A stretch of 64,000 nucleotides of DNA from Rudaea sp. 3F27F6 (GCF_005503555.1 NZ_SCNG01000001.1:1488001-1552000); one strand, 5' to 3'. Positions 38,419 to 46,502 are shown, counted from the first letter of the stretch. Notes: generated by a model from the letters alone, not told the origin. A program made the numbers and translations.

Positions 38419-39366
38419 TCAGGTATGAAATGTAGGTAACCCGTCTACGCTGCCCAGATATTCCCATGGCAGCGTATAAATCGGGTTTGCCACAGTGAAA
38501 CCTCCTTCCCGGGCCAACACCAGTCCCACAGCGCAATGTGACTGCTGGCCCACGATGACCGCGCCCGAGTCTCCCTGGTGAGCCTGACACTCCTTGAAAA
38601 ACAGTTGCTCGTAGAACATCGTCCACCCCCCGTCATTCCACCTTACTTTTCTCGAACCAACGCCGCCGAACGTCATTGCCGGCGTCACACATCCTGACCC
38701 GGCTCCGATAAAGCGAAACGGCTGGTTCACCTGAAAATCATCGGCACTCCCCAATTTGCTCGGTGGAGACCATTCCAATACTTGATCCAAACCCGTCCCG
38801 CCCACTGGATCTGTCATTTCGATCAAAGCACAATCGAAACGACGCGGGGCATTCACAGAGTCCGGCTCAAATTTAAGCAGCTCACCAATTTTTACATCTT
38901 GGGCTCCGCCATACCGCAAGTACACCTCGGTTCCAGCATAATTTTGGGCTTGGTCACTCGGATAGAGTCCATGGCGGCTACCAATGCCGACGACGCGGTC
39001 ATCCAACTTAAAAATCCACCCCAGAGTGCTGTAAGCCTCCCTGTCTTCGTTTACAGGGTAGATCCCATCGCCCGCCGAACCGGCGAGGAGTTGCAGGTGG
39101 AGAGAGTAATCGCTTCCCGGCATCCTTATAACACCATGAACTTCCATGGCATGTCGAAACCTCTCGCTGCCATCGAACAGCCTCTTATCGATTGGCATGG
39201 CTATCGCTGAATTCGCAGGCAGCAGTTCAGGTATTGCAATGGCACACTGATAACCCTCCGGATCCAAGCGCAGACCTGCAAAACCAGGGTCGTTTCGAAT
39301 TTCGCTCGGTACGGCATTCTCGAGCGCACGGAGCTTGAGCAACAGTTGATCCATAGGCATAGGCAT
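38419..39366 (-). CDS. Trypsin-like serine protease without signal peptide
   Basis: A protein of 315 residues from ATG 39366, preceded by GGAGA at good spacing. A TTG at 39390 overlapping the previous stop would add eight residues. The chymotrypsin-like triad is readable: His132 (GIGSRHGLY), Asp178 (FDCALIEM) and Ser267 (QGDSGAVIV). About 100 N-terminal residues precede the protease fold. No signal peptide or membrane helix is seen, so it looks cytoplasmic, although it is co-transcribed with exported proteins. GC is visibly lower than in flanking housekeeping genes. It may process a partner in the operon; no partner is proven. Confidence 0.8.
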   Translation of the reverse strand: MPMPMDQLLLKLRALENAVPSEIRNDPGFAGLRLDPEGYQCAIAIPELLPANSAIAMPIDKRLFDGSERFRHAMEVHGVIRMPGSDYSLHLQLLAGSAGDGIYPVNEDREAYSTLGWIFKLDDRVVGIGSRHGLYPSDQAQNYAGTEVYLRYGGAQDVKIGELLKFEPDSVNAPRRFDCALIEMTDPVGGTGLDQVLEWSPPSKLGSADDFQVNQPFRFIGAGSGCVTPAMTFGGVGSRKVRWNDGGWTMFYEQLFFKECQAHQGDSGAVIVGQQSHCAVGLVLAREGGFTVANPIYTLPWEYLGSVDGLPTFHT

Positions 39367-39386
39367 GTCTGCTTGTCTCCATTGAT

Positions 39387-40223
39387 TCAAGGATAGTCGT
39401 GGCCACCGCTGCCGGTGCCGTTTTCAGTTTTGCCGCCTATCACATCGCATGTATCGTCGTTGGGCTTGGTCGGCCACTGCCGAAATTGCACGCCATGGTC
39501 CGGGCGATCCCCCGCACATGTAGAGTCTTTAGTAAAAGCTTCGACGTAATAGTAGCGTTCGATACGAGGCACGTTCGGCGTATCTGCCAAGTTCATTTGC
39601 CCTTTTCGATCATCCGCCAGCATGACAAAGTAAGTGACGCCATCACGCTCACCATACCAATAGAATTCACCCTCGTTTCCTCCGGCCTTCAGATCCAGAT
39701 CGAACAGTGAGGGCGTTGTCTCCCATGCGTCGGTATCCACTATGTCGCGCGGGTACAAGGATGAGTTGAATAGACGTAAAGTCAGTTCTTTGTCTTTGGA
39801 GTTTTTCTTTTTCACGATCACGAACCAGTCGTTTTCCTTGATGCCCACGTTCGCGAAAGTGAACGACTGGCTCTTGCAAGAGCCTTCGGACGGGGCGTTC
39901 AAATGGATGATCTTCGCCGATCCCAACTTGCCTTCGGGCGTCATTGTCAACAAAGCTTCCGGCTTCATCATTTTTCGTACATGCATCGGGTCGTGCTGGG
40001 ATTCGCGTAGGCAATACGATTGAGGTCCCACCAAGTCTTGTCCAATGCAATAGAAACCGGATTTGCCGTCTCCGGATTTCCTCGGGTTCGATGGGTCGTT
40101 GCAGGTCACGTTTTTTTGCGGTGCCGCCAGGGCCGAAGAAGATTTGGCGCCATACGCGGAGCAAAAGACCCCCATCAAGGCTATGCAGAAAATGCACAGC
40201 CTCGTGATTTTGAATGCGTTCAT
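39387..40223 (-). CDS. Exported protein of unknown function in the sigma/CHAT operon
   Basis: A 278-residue protein from ATG 40223, with a signal peptide (about 1-26, ITRLCIFCIALMGVFCSAYG). A frame extending to 40607 is rejected. The mature protein has several Cys (NVTCNDP, GFYCIGQD, QSYCLRES, GSCKSQS, STCAGD, DTCDVIGG) that may pair in disulfides, and a beta-rich centre (SFTFANVGIKENDWFVIVKK, EFYWYGERDGVTYFVML). The C-terminus is Gly/Asn-rich. No family is recognised. It lies 2 bp after the anti-sigma-like gene. Base composition is lower in GC, suggesting transfer. Confidence 0.65.
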   Translation of the reverse strand: MNAFKITRLCIFCIALMGVFCSAYGAKSSSALAAPQKNVTCNDPSNPRKSGDGKSGFYCIGQDLVGPQSYCLRESQHDPMHVRKMMKPEALLTMTPEGKLGSAKIIHLNAPSEGSCKSQSFTFANVGIKENDWFVIVKKKNSKDKELTLRLFNSSLYPRDIVDTDAWETTPSLFDLDLKAGGNEGEFYWYGERDGVTYFVMLADDRKGQMNLADTPNVPRIERYYYVEAFTKDSTCAGDRPDHGVQFRQWPTKPNDDTCDVIGGKTENGTGSGGHDYP

Positions 40224-40225
40224 TG

Positions 40226-40957
40226 TCAGCTCCCGTTTTGCGGCGCGGTGCGTACCGGTTGCACGATGCGTTGCGCGCCGAGCGAATAGGTCAATTCGAT
40301 TGGTTGATCCAAACGGTCGGACGAAAGTAAGAAAGTGACGAAACCTTCGTCCGAACGCTGCACCGCTACACTCTTCAAACCTACGATTCTCAGTTGCAGA
40401 TCCTGTGCGCCTTGCGGAACGGCGACCTCCACGAGAACGTAACCGGATCTGTTTTTGCCGCTGTTTGTCACGATTGCGGAGCCGCCCCCTCGCATCGTGC
40501 CGTAGTCTCTGATCAGCACCGGGTCGACGATGAGTGCCGGCCCTCCGCCGTCCGGGGTCGCGATGCGCTGCGCGAGCCATCCTCCGCCCACGCCGAGCAG
40601 GAGGCACGCCGCCATCACTAACCCCTGCCAGCCATGCCGACGCCGCTGCGTTCGGCCGGCATCGACGGGACGAAACATCTCGACGTTGTCACCCGTTGCA
40701 CTCCAAGCCGCCATGCCCGCTCCCGCGTCCGCCAGACCGTCGCGCAAATCCGAATCCGCATCGATCTTCTGCAGCAGTTCGGGTTTGTCTATCACGTACG
40801 CTTCGAACCAAGCCTCCTCCTCGGCGTCCAGTTGCCGATCGAGGTAACGCTCGAGCCAAGCGGCTTCCAGCCACGTGGCCAAACGGCTTGGGCGATTCGC
40901 TTCCGTCACGGGGTGATTCCTGTTGCATGCCCCTGACATTTCATCAGGAGTTGCCAT
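40226..40957 (-). CDS. Membrane anti-sigma-factor-like protein
   Basis: A protein of 243 residues from ATG 40957 (a TTG at 40987 would overlap the sigma gene). The cytoplasmic part (1-108) contains an anti-sigma-like helical segment (LERYLDRQLDAEEEAWFEAYV) but no HxxxCxxC zinc motif. One membrane helix lies at about 110-128 (GLVMAACLLLGVGGGWLA), and a beta-rich segment of about 110 residues follows in the periplasm. This layout, directly after an ECF sigma gene, is that of a membrane anti-sigma factor. Release by proteolysis would be the usual mode; the two protease genes downstream are candidates. Confidence 0.72.
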   Translation of the reverse strand: MATPDEMSGACNRNHPVTEANRPSRLATWLEAAWLERYLDRQLDAEEEAWFEAYVIDKPELLQKIDADSDLRDGLADAGAGMAAWSATGDNVEMFRPVDAGRTQRRRHGWQGLVMAACLLLGVGGGWLAQRIATPDGGGPALIVDPVLIRDYGTMRGGGSAIVTNSGKNRSGYVLVEVAVPQGAQDLQLRIVGLKSVAVQRSDEGFVTFLLSSDRLDQPIELTYSLGAQRIVQPVRTAPQNGS

Positions 40958-40970
40958 GGCGAGATTTGTC

Positions 40971-41561
40971 TCATCGAATATCTCCAACGCTGCTTTCGAT
41001 CAGTTCGCGCAGGCGTTCGCGGGCCCGGAAAATCAGGCGGCGAAAATGGCTCGGATCGATACCGAGATCGGCACAGATTTCGTCTTTATCATGTTCTTCC
41101 AGGTAGAAACGCGCCAATAGCGCGCGATCGCGCGCGACCGGCATTTCGGCGAGCACCGTGCGTACATGCGCAGCAAGCTGCTGGGTACGCAGTCGTTCGG
41201 CTGGATCGCCGTGTTCCGCGGGTAGCTGTTCCAGCACTTCCGCAGCCACGGGCTCGCCGCGACCTGCGCGGCGGCGGTATTCCGCCGTGGTGGAGTGGAC
41301 GATGGCCTGACGCAGATAACCCGGCAGCGCCGCGGGGTCGCGAAGTTCGCGCGCGCGCAGCTTCTCCAGCACATGATGCAAAACGTCTTGGACGAAGTCG
41401 TCGAGCATCGGCTCGTTCGGCCGCGTATGCCGTCGCACCAATACGCGCACTACGTTCTGATATTCGCGCACAAACAGGGTTTCTGCGCTTTTGTCGCCCG
41501 CGCCGATGCGCGCGACGAGATCGCGCGCCGTATCGCCCGTTTGCGGTAGTACGGCCGACAC
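40971..41561 (-). CDS. ECF-type RNA polymerase sigma factor
   Basis: A 196-residue protein starting at GTG 41561 behind a G-rich ribosome site. Region 2 covers about 15-90 (AETLFVREYQNVVRVLVRRH, DDFVQDVLHHVLEKLR) and region 4 about 130-190 (LAEMPVARDRALLARFYLEEHDKDEICADLGIDPSHFRRLIFRARERLRE), with no sigma 1.1 or region 3. It heads the operon containing the anti-sigma-like protein, two proteases and exported proteins, and probably transcribes it. The group within the ECF family is not determined. Confidence 0.9.
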   Translation of the reverse strand: MSAVLPQTGDTARDLVARIGAGDKSAETLFVREYQNVVRVLVRRHTRPNEPMLDDFVQDVLHHVLEKLRARELRDPAALPGYLRQAIVHSTTAEYRRRAGRGEPVAAEVLEQLPAEHGDPAERLRTQQLAAHVRTVLAEMPVARDRALLARFYLEEHDKDEICADLGIDPSHFRRLIFRARERLRELIESSVGDIR

Positions 41562-41600
41562 CCAATCCCCCTGCCGGGGCTTCTATGCACCGGCCGCTCT

Positions 41601-41671
41601 TTTATAGCAGTTTTGCACGCAAGCCGGGTAGTGACTGCCCCCGAGGGCACAGAATTGTGGCTCCGGTCACA
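41601..41671 (-). promoter_or_regulatory. Candidate promoter region of the sigma/CHAT operon with CRP/Clp-like site
   Basis: On the minus strand a TATAAA lies at 41606-41601, 40 bp before the sigma GTG. At 41656-41671 TGTGG-N6-TCACA matches the CRP/Clp consensus with one change. Its centre is about 70 bp before the start point implied by the TATAAA, a usual activator distance. No good -35 is seen, which also fits activator- or sigma-dependent start. Confidence 0.4.
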
Positions 41672-41686
41672 CGGGAGCGACGAGCA

Positions 41687-42451
41687 TCAGACTTTGTAAC
41701 CGCGATGAATCGCCACGATGCCGCCGGTGAGATTGCGCACGTCGACGCGGGCGAAGCCGGCCGCTTCCATCATCGCCTTGAGCGTGGCTTGGTCGGGGTG
41801 CTTGCGGATCGACTCGGCGAGGTACTGGTAGCTCTCGGCGTCGCCCGCGATCAGCGCGCCCATGCGCGGCAGCACCTGGAAGGAATGGAAGTCGTAAAGT
41901 TTCTTGAGCAGCGGGTCGCGCACTGCGGAGAATTCGAGAATCAGCGCACGGCCGCCGACGCGCAGCACGCGGAGCATTTCGCGCAGCGCCTGGTCTTTGT
42001 CGGTGACGTTGCGCAGGCCGAACGCGATCGTCACCGCGTCGAAACTCGCATCGGGAAACGGCAGCGCCTGCGCGTTCATCTGCGCATAGTGCAGACCGCG
42101 CACGCGTCCTTCGTTGAGCAGGCGGTCGCGGCCTTCGCGCAGCATCGCCGCATTGATGTCGCCGAGCACCACGCTGCCAGTCTCGCCGACATAGGGCAGC
42201 AGTAGCGCAGCGATGTCGCCCGTGCCGCCGGCGAGATCGAGCACGTGGTCACCCGTGCGCACGCCGCTTGTCGCCGCGAACCAGCGCTTCCACAGGCGAT
42301 GGACGCCGAACGACATGGCGTCGTTCATCACGTCGTACTTCGACGCAACCGACGTGAACACCTTGCCGACGAGTTTTTCTTTCTCGCCGACCGGCACGTC
42401 GCGGTAGCCGAAATGGGTGGTCGGAGTGGGGTTGGAGTTGGCGTCGCTCAT
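41687..42451 (-). CDS. ubiE: Ubiquinone/menaquinone C-methyltransferase
   Basis: A 254-residue SAM methyltransferase that adds the ring C-methyl group in ubiquinone synthesis. UbiE signatures are present: [23 protein letters not shown] (split; near residue 14), [17 protein letters not shown], motif [28 protein letters not shown] and the C-terminal [12 protein letters not shown]. It has its own start 33 bp downstream (in transcription terms) of the winged-helix regulator gene, on the same strand. Confidence 0.97.
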   Translation of the reverse strand: MSDANSNPTPTTHFGYRDVPVGEKEKLVGKVFTSVASKYDVMNDAMSFGVHRLWKRWFAATSGVRTGDHVLDLAGGTGDIAALLLPYVGETGSVVLGDINAAMLREGRDRLLNEGRVRGLHYAQMNAQALPFPDASFDAVTIAFGLRNVTDKDQALREMLRVLRVGGRALILEFSAVRDPLLKKLYDFHSFQVLPRMGALIAGDAESYQYLAESIRKHPDQATLKAMMEAAGFARVDVRNLTGGIVAIHRGYKV

Positions 42452-42484
42452 ACCGCTATCTTATTCGAGATCGCATCGCCGCGT

Positions 42485-43423
42485 TCAGCGCAGCGCCTTG
42501 GCCAGCGCCTTCTGCACTTCGCCGGCGATGTCGTCCTGGATCATCAGCAGGTCGGCGGCGGGCCGGTCGTAGGTTTCGGACCAGAGCACGTAGCCGTCGT
42601 CGGCGCGCATCAGCCGCGCGGCGACGCGCAGGGTCGAGCCGGATTTGCGCACGCTGCCGTCGAGCACGTAGACCACGCCGAGCTGCCTGCCGACTTCGGC
42701 GACCGCGAGCTGCTTGCCTTTGAGATGGAACGACGCGGTCGGCGCGGGTACGCGCGCGCCCGGAATCTTGCTGAGCTTGCCGATCAGTTCCTCGGTCATG
42801 CCGTCGGCGAACTCTTCCTGGACCATGCCTTCGGTGAGGTCGAGAAACGGCAGCACGCCGATCGACGGCGACGCGGGATGCGCGGCACTCGCGGCGCCGA
42901 TGCCGCCTGCCGGCGGACGGCTCAACAACAAACCGACCGCGGCGAGGACGAGGATCAGCGCGAACGCGGCGGCGACCAGCGGAACGACGCGCCGCGCACG
43001 CACGGGCGGCTGCGCCGCATGCGGCGCGTCCGTCGAGGGCGCAGCCTCCGGCAGTGGTGGCGCGGCGGCCGGCACCGGCTCGTCATCGTCGGACCAGGGG
43101 CCGACTGCGGCGATCATGCGATAACCGAGCCGCGGCACGGTGGCGATATAGGCCGGTCGCTTCGGGTCGTCGCCGAGCTGGCGGCGCAGCGAGGTGATCG
43201 CCTGGTAGACCGAATCCGGCGTCACGATCACGCCGGCCCATACGCGGTCGAGCAGTTCGTCGATGCTGACGACCTCACCCGCACGCCCGGCGAGGTGAAG
43301 CAGCAGACGCATGGTGCGCGCCTCGACGCGCACGATTTCTCCGCTGGCGCGCGACATCTCGCCCGCGAGGGGGTCCACGCGCCACGCGCCGATGCGCAAT
43401 GGAAATTTCGCCGATTCGTTCAC
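42485..43423 (-). CDS. CadC-like membrane winged-helix regulator
   Basis: A 312-residue protein starting at GTG 43423. The N-terminal OmpR/PhoB winged helix (about 10-105) has VEARTMRLLLHLAGRAGEVVSIDELLDRVWAG and the wing PAYIATVPRLGYRMIA. A Pro-rich linker and one membrane helix (about 147-168) follow. The C-terminal periplasmic domain (about 185-312) is of the TolB/adenylate-cyclase-associated type (IGVLPFLDLTEG... SGSTLRVAARLMRADDGYVLWSETYDR). Such proteins sense outside conditions and bind DNA from the membrane. The divergent yceI operon, with phased repeats between, is the likely target. Confidence 0.88.
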   Translation of the reverse strand: MNESAKFPLRIGAWRVDPLAGEMSRASGEIVRVEARTMRLLLHLAGRAGEVVSIDELLDRVWAGVIVTPDSVYQAITSLRRQLGDDPKRPAYIATVPRLGYRMIAAVGPWSDDDEPVPAAAPPLPEAAPSTDAPHAAQPPVRARRVVPLVAAAFALILVLAAVGLLLSRPPAGGIGAASAAHPASPSIGVLPFLDLTEGMVQEEFADGMTEELIGKLSKIPGARVPAPTASFHLKGKQLAVAEVGRQLGVVYVLDGSVRKSGSTLRVAARLMRADDGYVLWSETYDRPAADLLMIQDDIAGEVQKALAKALR

Positions 43424-43520
43424 GTTGCCAGGTGCGGACTCAGAAACATTCGCGCGAAGTATAGCGAGACCGCCGCCGCCGCTACGCGATAACGGTGCGG
43501 TATCGCCCGCGTCCTACCGC

Positions 43521-43550
43521 GGTTTTCAGACGGCTTCAGAGTTTTTCAGA
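43521..43550 (+). promoter_or_regulatory. Three 10-bp-phased TTCAGA direct repeats
   Basis: TTCAGA occurs at 43525-43530, 43535-43540 and 43545-43550, exactly ten bases apart. OmpR/PhoB winged-helix proteins bind tandem direct repeats of this period. The site lies between the divergent CadC-like regulator gene (start 43423) and yceI (start 43649). Regulator identity is inferred from position. Confidence 0.6.
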
Positions 43551-43648
43551 CCGCGCTCAGGACTTCCGTGTGGCGGCGCAGGCAGAGTCGGCGCGCATTT
43601 TCCCATCCACCGCCGCCGGCTCCGTGCCGGCCGCACGAAGGAGCCGCC

Positions 43649-44443
43649 ATGCTGCATCACCATGTCCTCGCCGTCATGCTCGCCCTTGCCTCGCTTCCGT
43701 TGCAAGCGGCCAGCTACACGATCGATCCGCGCCATACCCAGGGCGTGCTCAGTTGGAACCACCTCGGTTTCTCCAATCCGACCGCGCAATTCAGCCTGGT
43801 CCAGGGTGCGCTGCAGTTCGACCCGGCCAATCCGGCGGCGTCGACCGTACGTGCCACGATCGCTTTGACTCATCTGCACACCGGCGTGCCTGAGTTGGAC
43901 GACTATCTGCGCGACCCGGTGTTTTTTGACGTCGCCCAATTCCCGACCGTCACGTTCAAGAGTTCCAAGGTCGAAACCGCCGGCGCGCCGAACCGGCTCA
44001 AAGTCGGCGGCGACTTGACCGTGCGCGGCGTGACCAAACCCGTCATGCTCGAGGTTACCGTCAACAAGATCGGCTCCGATCCCCGCTACAGCGAACTGAC
44101 GATGGCCGGATTCGAAGCGACCGCGGTTCTCAAGCGTTCCGACTTCGGCATGGGCAAATACGTCGACCTCGTGAGCGACGAGATCCGCATCCGCATCACC
44201 TGCCAGGCCATTGAAAGCAACGCCTACGCGAAACATCTGCAAGCCGACGCCGCGCGCGCGGTCAAAGACGCCGCAGAGAAGGCCCTCCTCGCCAAAAATG
44301 CCGCGGCGGACGCCGAAGACGCGGAGAAGGATGCGGCACAGCAAGCGGCTTTCGCCAAATACGCAGCCGAGAACACGGGCATGGCCGGACAGGCCGCAGA
44401 AAACACTTCGGCGACCATGGACGGTATGGAGAAGAAACAGTGA
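43649..44443 (+). CDS. YceI-family periplasmic protein with Ala-rich tail
   Basis: A 264-residue protein from ATG 43649, preceded by AAGGAG, with a signal peptide (HHHVLAVMLALASLPLQA). The YceI lipocalin-like domain (about 18-195) shows YTIDPRHTQGVLSWNHLGFSN (near 20), DYLRDPVFFDVAQFP and LTVRGVTKPVMLEV; the family binds isoprenoid or fatty ligands. The last 65 or so residues are an Ala/Glu/Lys-rich helix (AAEKALLAKNAAADAEDAEKD) that ordinary YceI proteins lack, possibly a coiled coil. The stop overlaps the next start (GTGA). Confidence 0.92.
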   Translation: MLHHHVLAVMLALASLPLQAASYTIDPRHTQGVLSWNHLGFSNPTAQFSLVQGALQFDPANPAASTVRATIALTHLHTGVPELDDYLRDPVFFDVAQFPTVTFKSSKVETAGAPNRLKVGGDLTVRGVTKPVMLEVTVNKIGSDPRYSELTMAGFEATAVLKRSDFGMGKYVDLVSDEIRIRITCQAIESNAYAKHLQADAARAVKDAAEKALLAKNAAADAEDAEKDAAQQAAFAKYAAENTGMAGQAAENTSATMDGMEKKQ

Positions 44444-45729
44444 GATCGTCCCGCGCACGCGCAGGCCGCTTGTTTGCGCTTCTACTCGCAGCGATGCCGC
44501 TCGCCGGCACAACTGCACACGATGCGGCGGCAGCCGACATGTCCGATCCGAACTGGGTCGGCACCTGGAGCGCCGCGGCGCAGCCGTATATGCCCGGCCA
44601 GCTCGCTGCGTGGCGCAACCAAAGCCTGCGCCTGATCGTGCATACGAGCGTCGCCGGCAACAAGGTCCGCGTGCTCGTATCGAATCGTTACGGCGAGCGT
44701 CCGCTGAATATCGGCGCGGCGCATGTTGCGCGCCGCACACACGACGCCGAGATCGATCCGGCTTCGGACCGGACACTGCACTTCGACGGCCAAGCCGCGA
44801 CGACGATTCCTGCACACGCGGAAGCGCTTAGCGACGTGGTCGATCTCGACGTGCCCGCGCTGTCCGACCTGGCGATCAGCCTGTTCCTCCCCGATGCAAC
44901 CGAGGCGACCACCTCGCACCTGCTTGCGCAGCAGACGAGTTACGTCTCCACCGCAGGCGACGCCACCACGACCGCGAAATTTCCAGTCGCCGCGACGATC
45001 GATTCATGGCCGTTTCTGACCCGCATCGACGTCGCCGCAACGGCGCGTGCCGCCAGCGTCGTCGCCTTCGGCGATTCGATCGTCGATGGCGACGGATCGA
45101 GCGAGGATGCCAACCAGCGCTGGCCGGACCTGCTCGCCGCGCGCCTGCATCGCGCCGGCCGTGATATCGGCGTGCTCAACCAGGGGATCATCGGCAATCG
45201 CCTGCTGCGCGACAGCCCCGGCGATGCGCGCTTCGGCGCCGCGCTCGGCGAAGCGGGGCTGGTGCGCTTCGCACGCGATGCGCTCGACGCGCCTGGCGCC
45301 GCATGGGTGATCGTGCGCAACGGCGGCAATGATCTGCGCTTTCCGGGCGCACTCACACCGGCGAGCGAGACCGCCACGGCACAGGACCTGATCAAGGGTT
45401 ATCGCACACTGATCGCGCAGGCGAAGCGCAAAGGCATCCGCATCATCGGCACGACAACCACACCTGCCGAAAACGCGACTTTGTTTCCAGGCGCCTCGAC
45501 GCCGCAAAAGGAAGCAGCGCGTCAGGCGGTCAATGCGTGGATGCGCAGCAGCGGCGAGTTCGACGCCGTCGTCGATTTCGACGCGGTCGTGCGCGATCCG
45601 CAGCGGCCCGCGCGGCTGCTGGCGAGATACGACAGCGGCGATCATCTGCATCCGAACGATTCAGGCTATGCGGCGCTGGCCGAAGCGATTCCGCTGTCGC
45701 TCTTCGACACTGCCAGCGGAGCGAAGTGA
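44440..45729 (+). CDS. Exported SGNH/GDSL-family esterase
   Basis: A 429-residue protein starting at GTG 44440, with a signal peptide of about 31 residues. The N-terminal 170 residues form a beta-rich module (WVGTWSAAAQPYMPG, QSLRLIVHTSVAGNKVRVLVSNRYG). The SGNH hydrolase domain follows: Ser in VAFGDSIVDG (about 210), the Asn block VRNGGNDLR and the Asp/His pair in SGDHLHPNDSGYA (about 408). This two-part layout is typical of bacterial SGNH esterases near carbohydrate metabolism. It is translationally coupled to yceI. Confidence 0.9.
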   Translation: MRSSRARAGRLFALLLAAMPLAGTTAHDAAAADMSDPNWVGTWSAAAQPYMPGQLAAWRNQSLRLIVHTSVAGNKVRVLVSNRYGERPLNIGAAHVARRTHDAEIDPASDRTLHFDGQAATTIPAHAEALSDVVDLDVPALSDLAISLFLPDATEATTSHLLAQQTSYVSTAGDATTTAKFPVAATIDSWPFLTRIDVAATARAASVVAFGDSIVDGDGSSEDANQRWPDLLAARLHRAGRDIGVLNQGIIGNRLLRDSPGDARFGAALGEAGLVRFARDALDAPGAAWVIVRNGGNDLRFPGALTPASETATAQDLIKGYRTLIAQAKRKGIRIIGTTTTPAENATLFPGASTPQKEAARQAVNAWMRSSGEFDAVVDFDAVVRDPQRPARLLARYDSGDHLHPNDSGYAALAEAIPLSLFDTASGAK

Positions 45730-45735
45730 GCCGCC

Positions 45736-46491
45736 ATGACCTCGTCTGAATTGTTGGAATCCCGGCTGCTCGATGCGCCAGTGTCGAAGCGTACGAAAGC
45801 GCGCGGCGATGTCTTTTATCTGGTCATGGCAATCGTCGTTGCCGCCGTCGTCACGATCGGCTTCGCCCCCAACCTCGATGCGCGCTTGCTGCATCCGTCG
45901 TCGCCGCGCCCGACCATCCTCTATCTGCACGTCGCCGTTTCGATAAGCTGGGTGTTGCTGTTCATCGCACAGGCCGCGCTGGTGCGGACGCGCAAAGTAG
46001 CCTGGCATCGCCGGCTCGGACTCGGCGGTCTCGCAGTCGGCACCTTGCTGCCGCCGCTCGGCCTCGCCACGGCGATCGTCACCACGCGCATGGGCATCGC
46101 CGAAGACCCGGCCGGCAGTATCGGCGGCATGGCGTTCTTCGCCGTGTCCTGCCTCGACATGCTCGCCTTTAGTCTCGCGTTCGGACTCGCGATCGCCTGG
46201 CGCCGCCGGCCGGACGACCACAAACGCTTGATGCTGATCGCGACCTGTTGTCTGCTCAGCGCGGCCTTCGCGCGCTTTCCGCATTGGCTGGTGCCGAGCC
46301 GCATGTGGTACGTCGCCGTCGATCTGCTGATCCTCGCCGGCGTCGCGCACGACATCGTCGTCGCGCGCAGCGTCCATCGCGTCTATCGGTACGCGCTGCC
46401 GATCCTGATCCTCGGCCAGGCAGCGGCAATGTGGATTTCTCTCACGCGCGCGCCGGCATGGATCGCCGCGGTGCGGCCTCTGTTCGCTTAG
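45736..46491 (+). CDS. Multi-pass inner-membrane protein
   Basis: A 251-residue protein with about seven membrane helices (first at about 26-45, last at about 220-238). His residues sit at helix ends (LYLHVAVS, VAWHRRLG, DDHKRLM, FPHWLV), as in small heme-binding membrane families such as DUF2306, but I do not recognise it firmly. It follows the SGNH gene by 6 bp and is probably the third gene of the yceI operon. Confidence 0.7.
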   Translation: MTSSELLESRLLDAPVSKRTKARGDVFYLVMAIVVAAVVTIGFAPNLDARLLHPSSPRPTILYLHVAVSISWVLLFIAQAALVRTRKVAWHRRLGLGGLAVGTLLPPLGLATAIVTTRMGIAEDPAGSIGGMAFFAVSCLDMLAFSLAFGLAIAWRRRPDDHKRLMLIATCCLLSAAFARFPHWLVPSRMWYVAVDLLILAGVAHDIVVARSVHRVYRYALPILILGQAAAMWISLTRAPAWIAAVRPLFA

Positions 46492-46502
46492 CGAGCGAGG
46501 CA

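Noticed and set aside
33794-41561. A CRISPR-linked Craspase or a bacterial gasdermin operon
   Set aside because: No repeat-spacer array or Cas gene occurs in the window, and none of the small proteins shows gasdermin features; the exported CHAT protein also differs from cytoplasmic Craspase TPR-CHAT.
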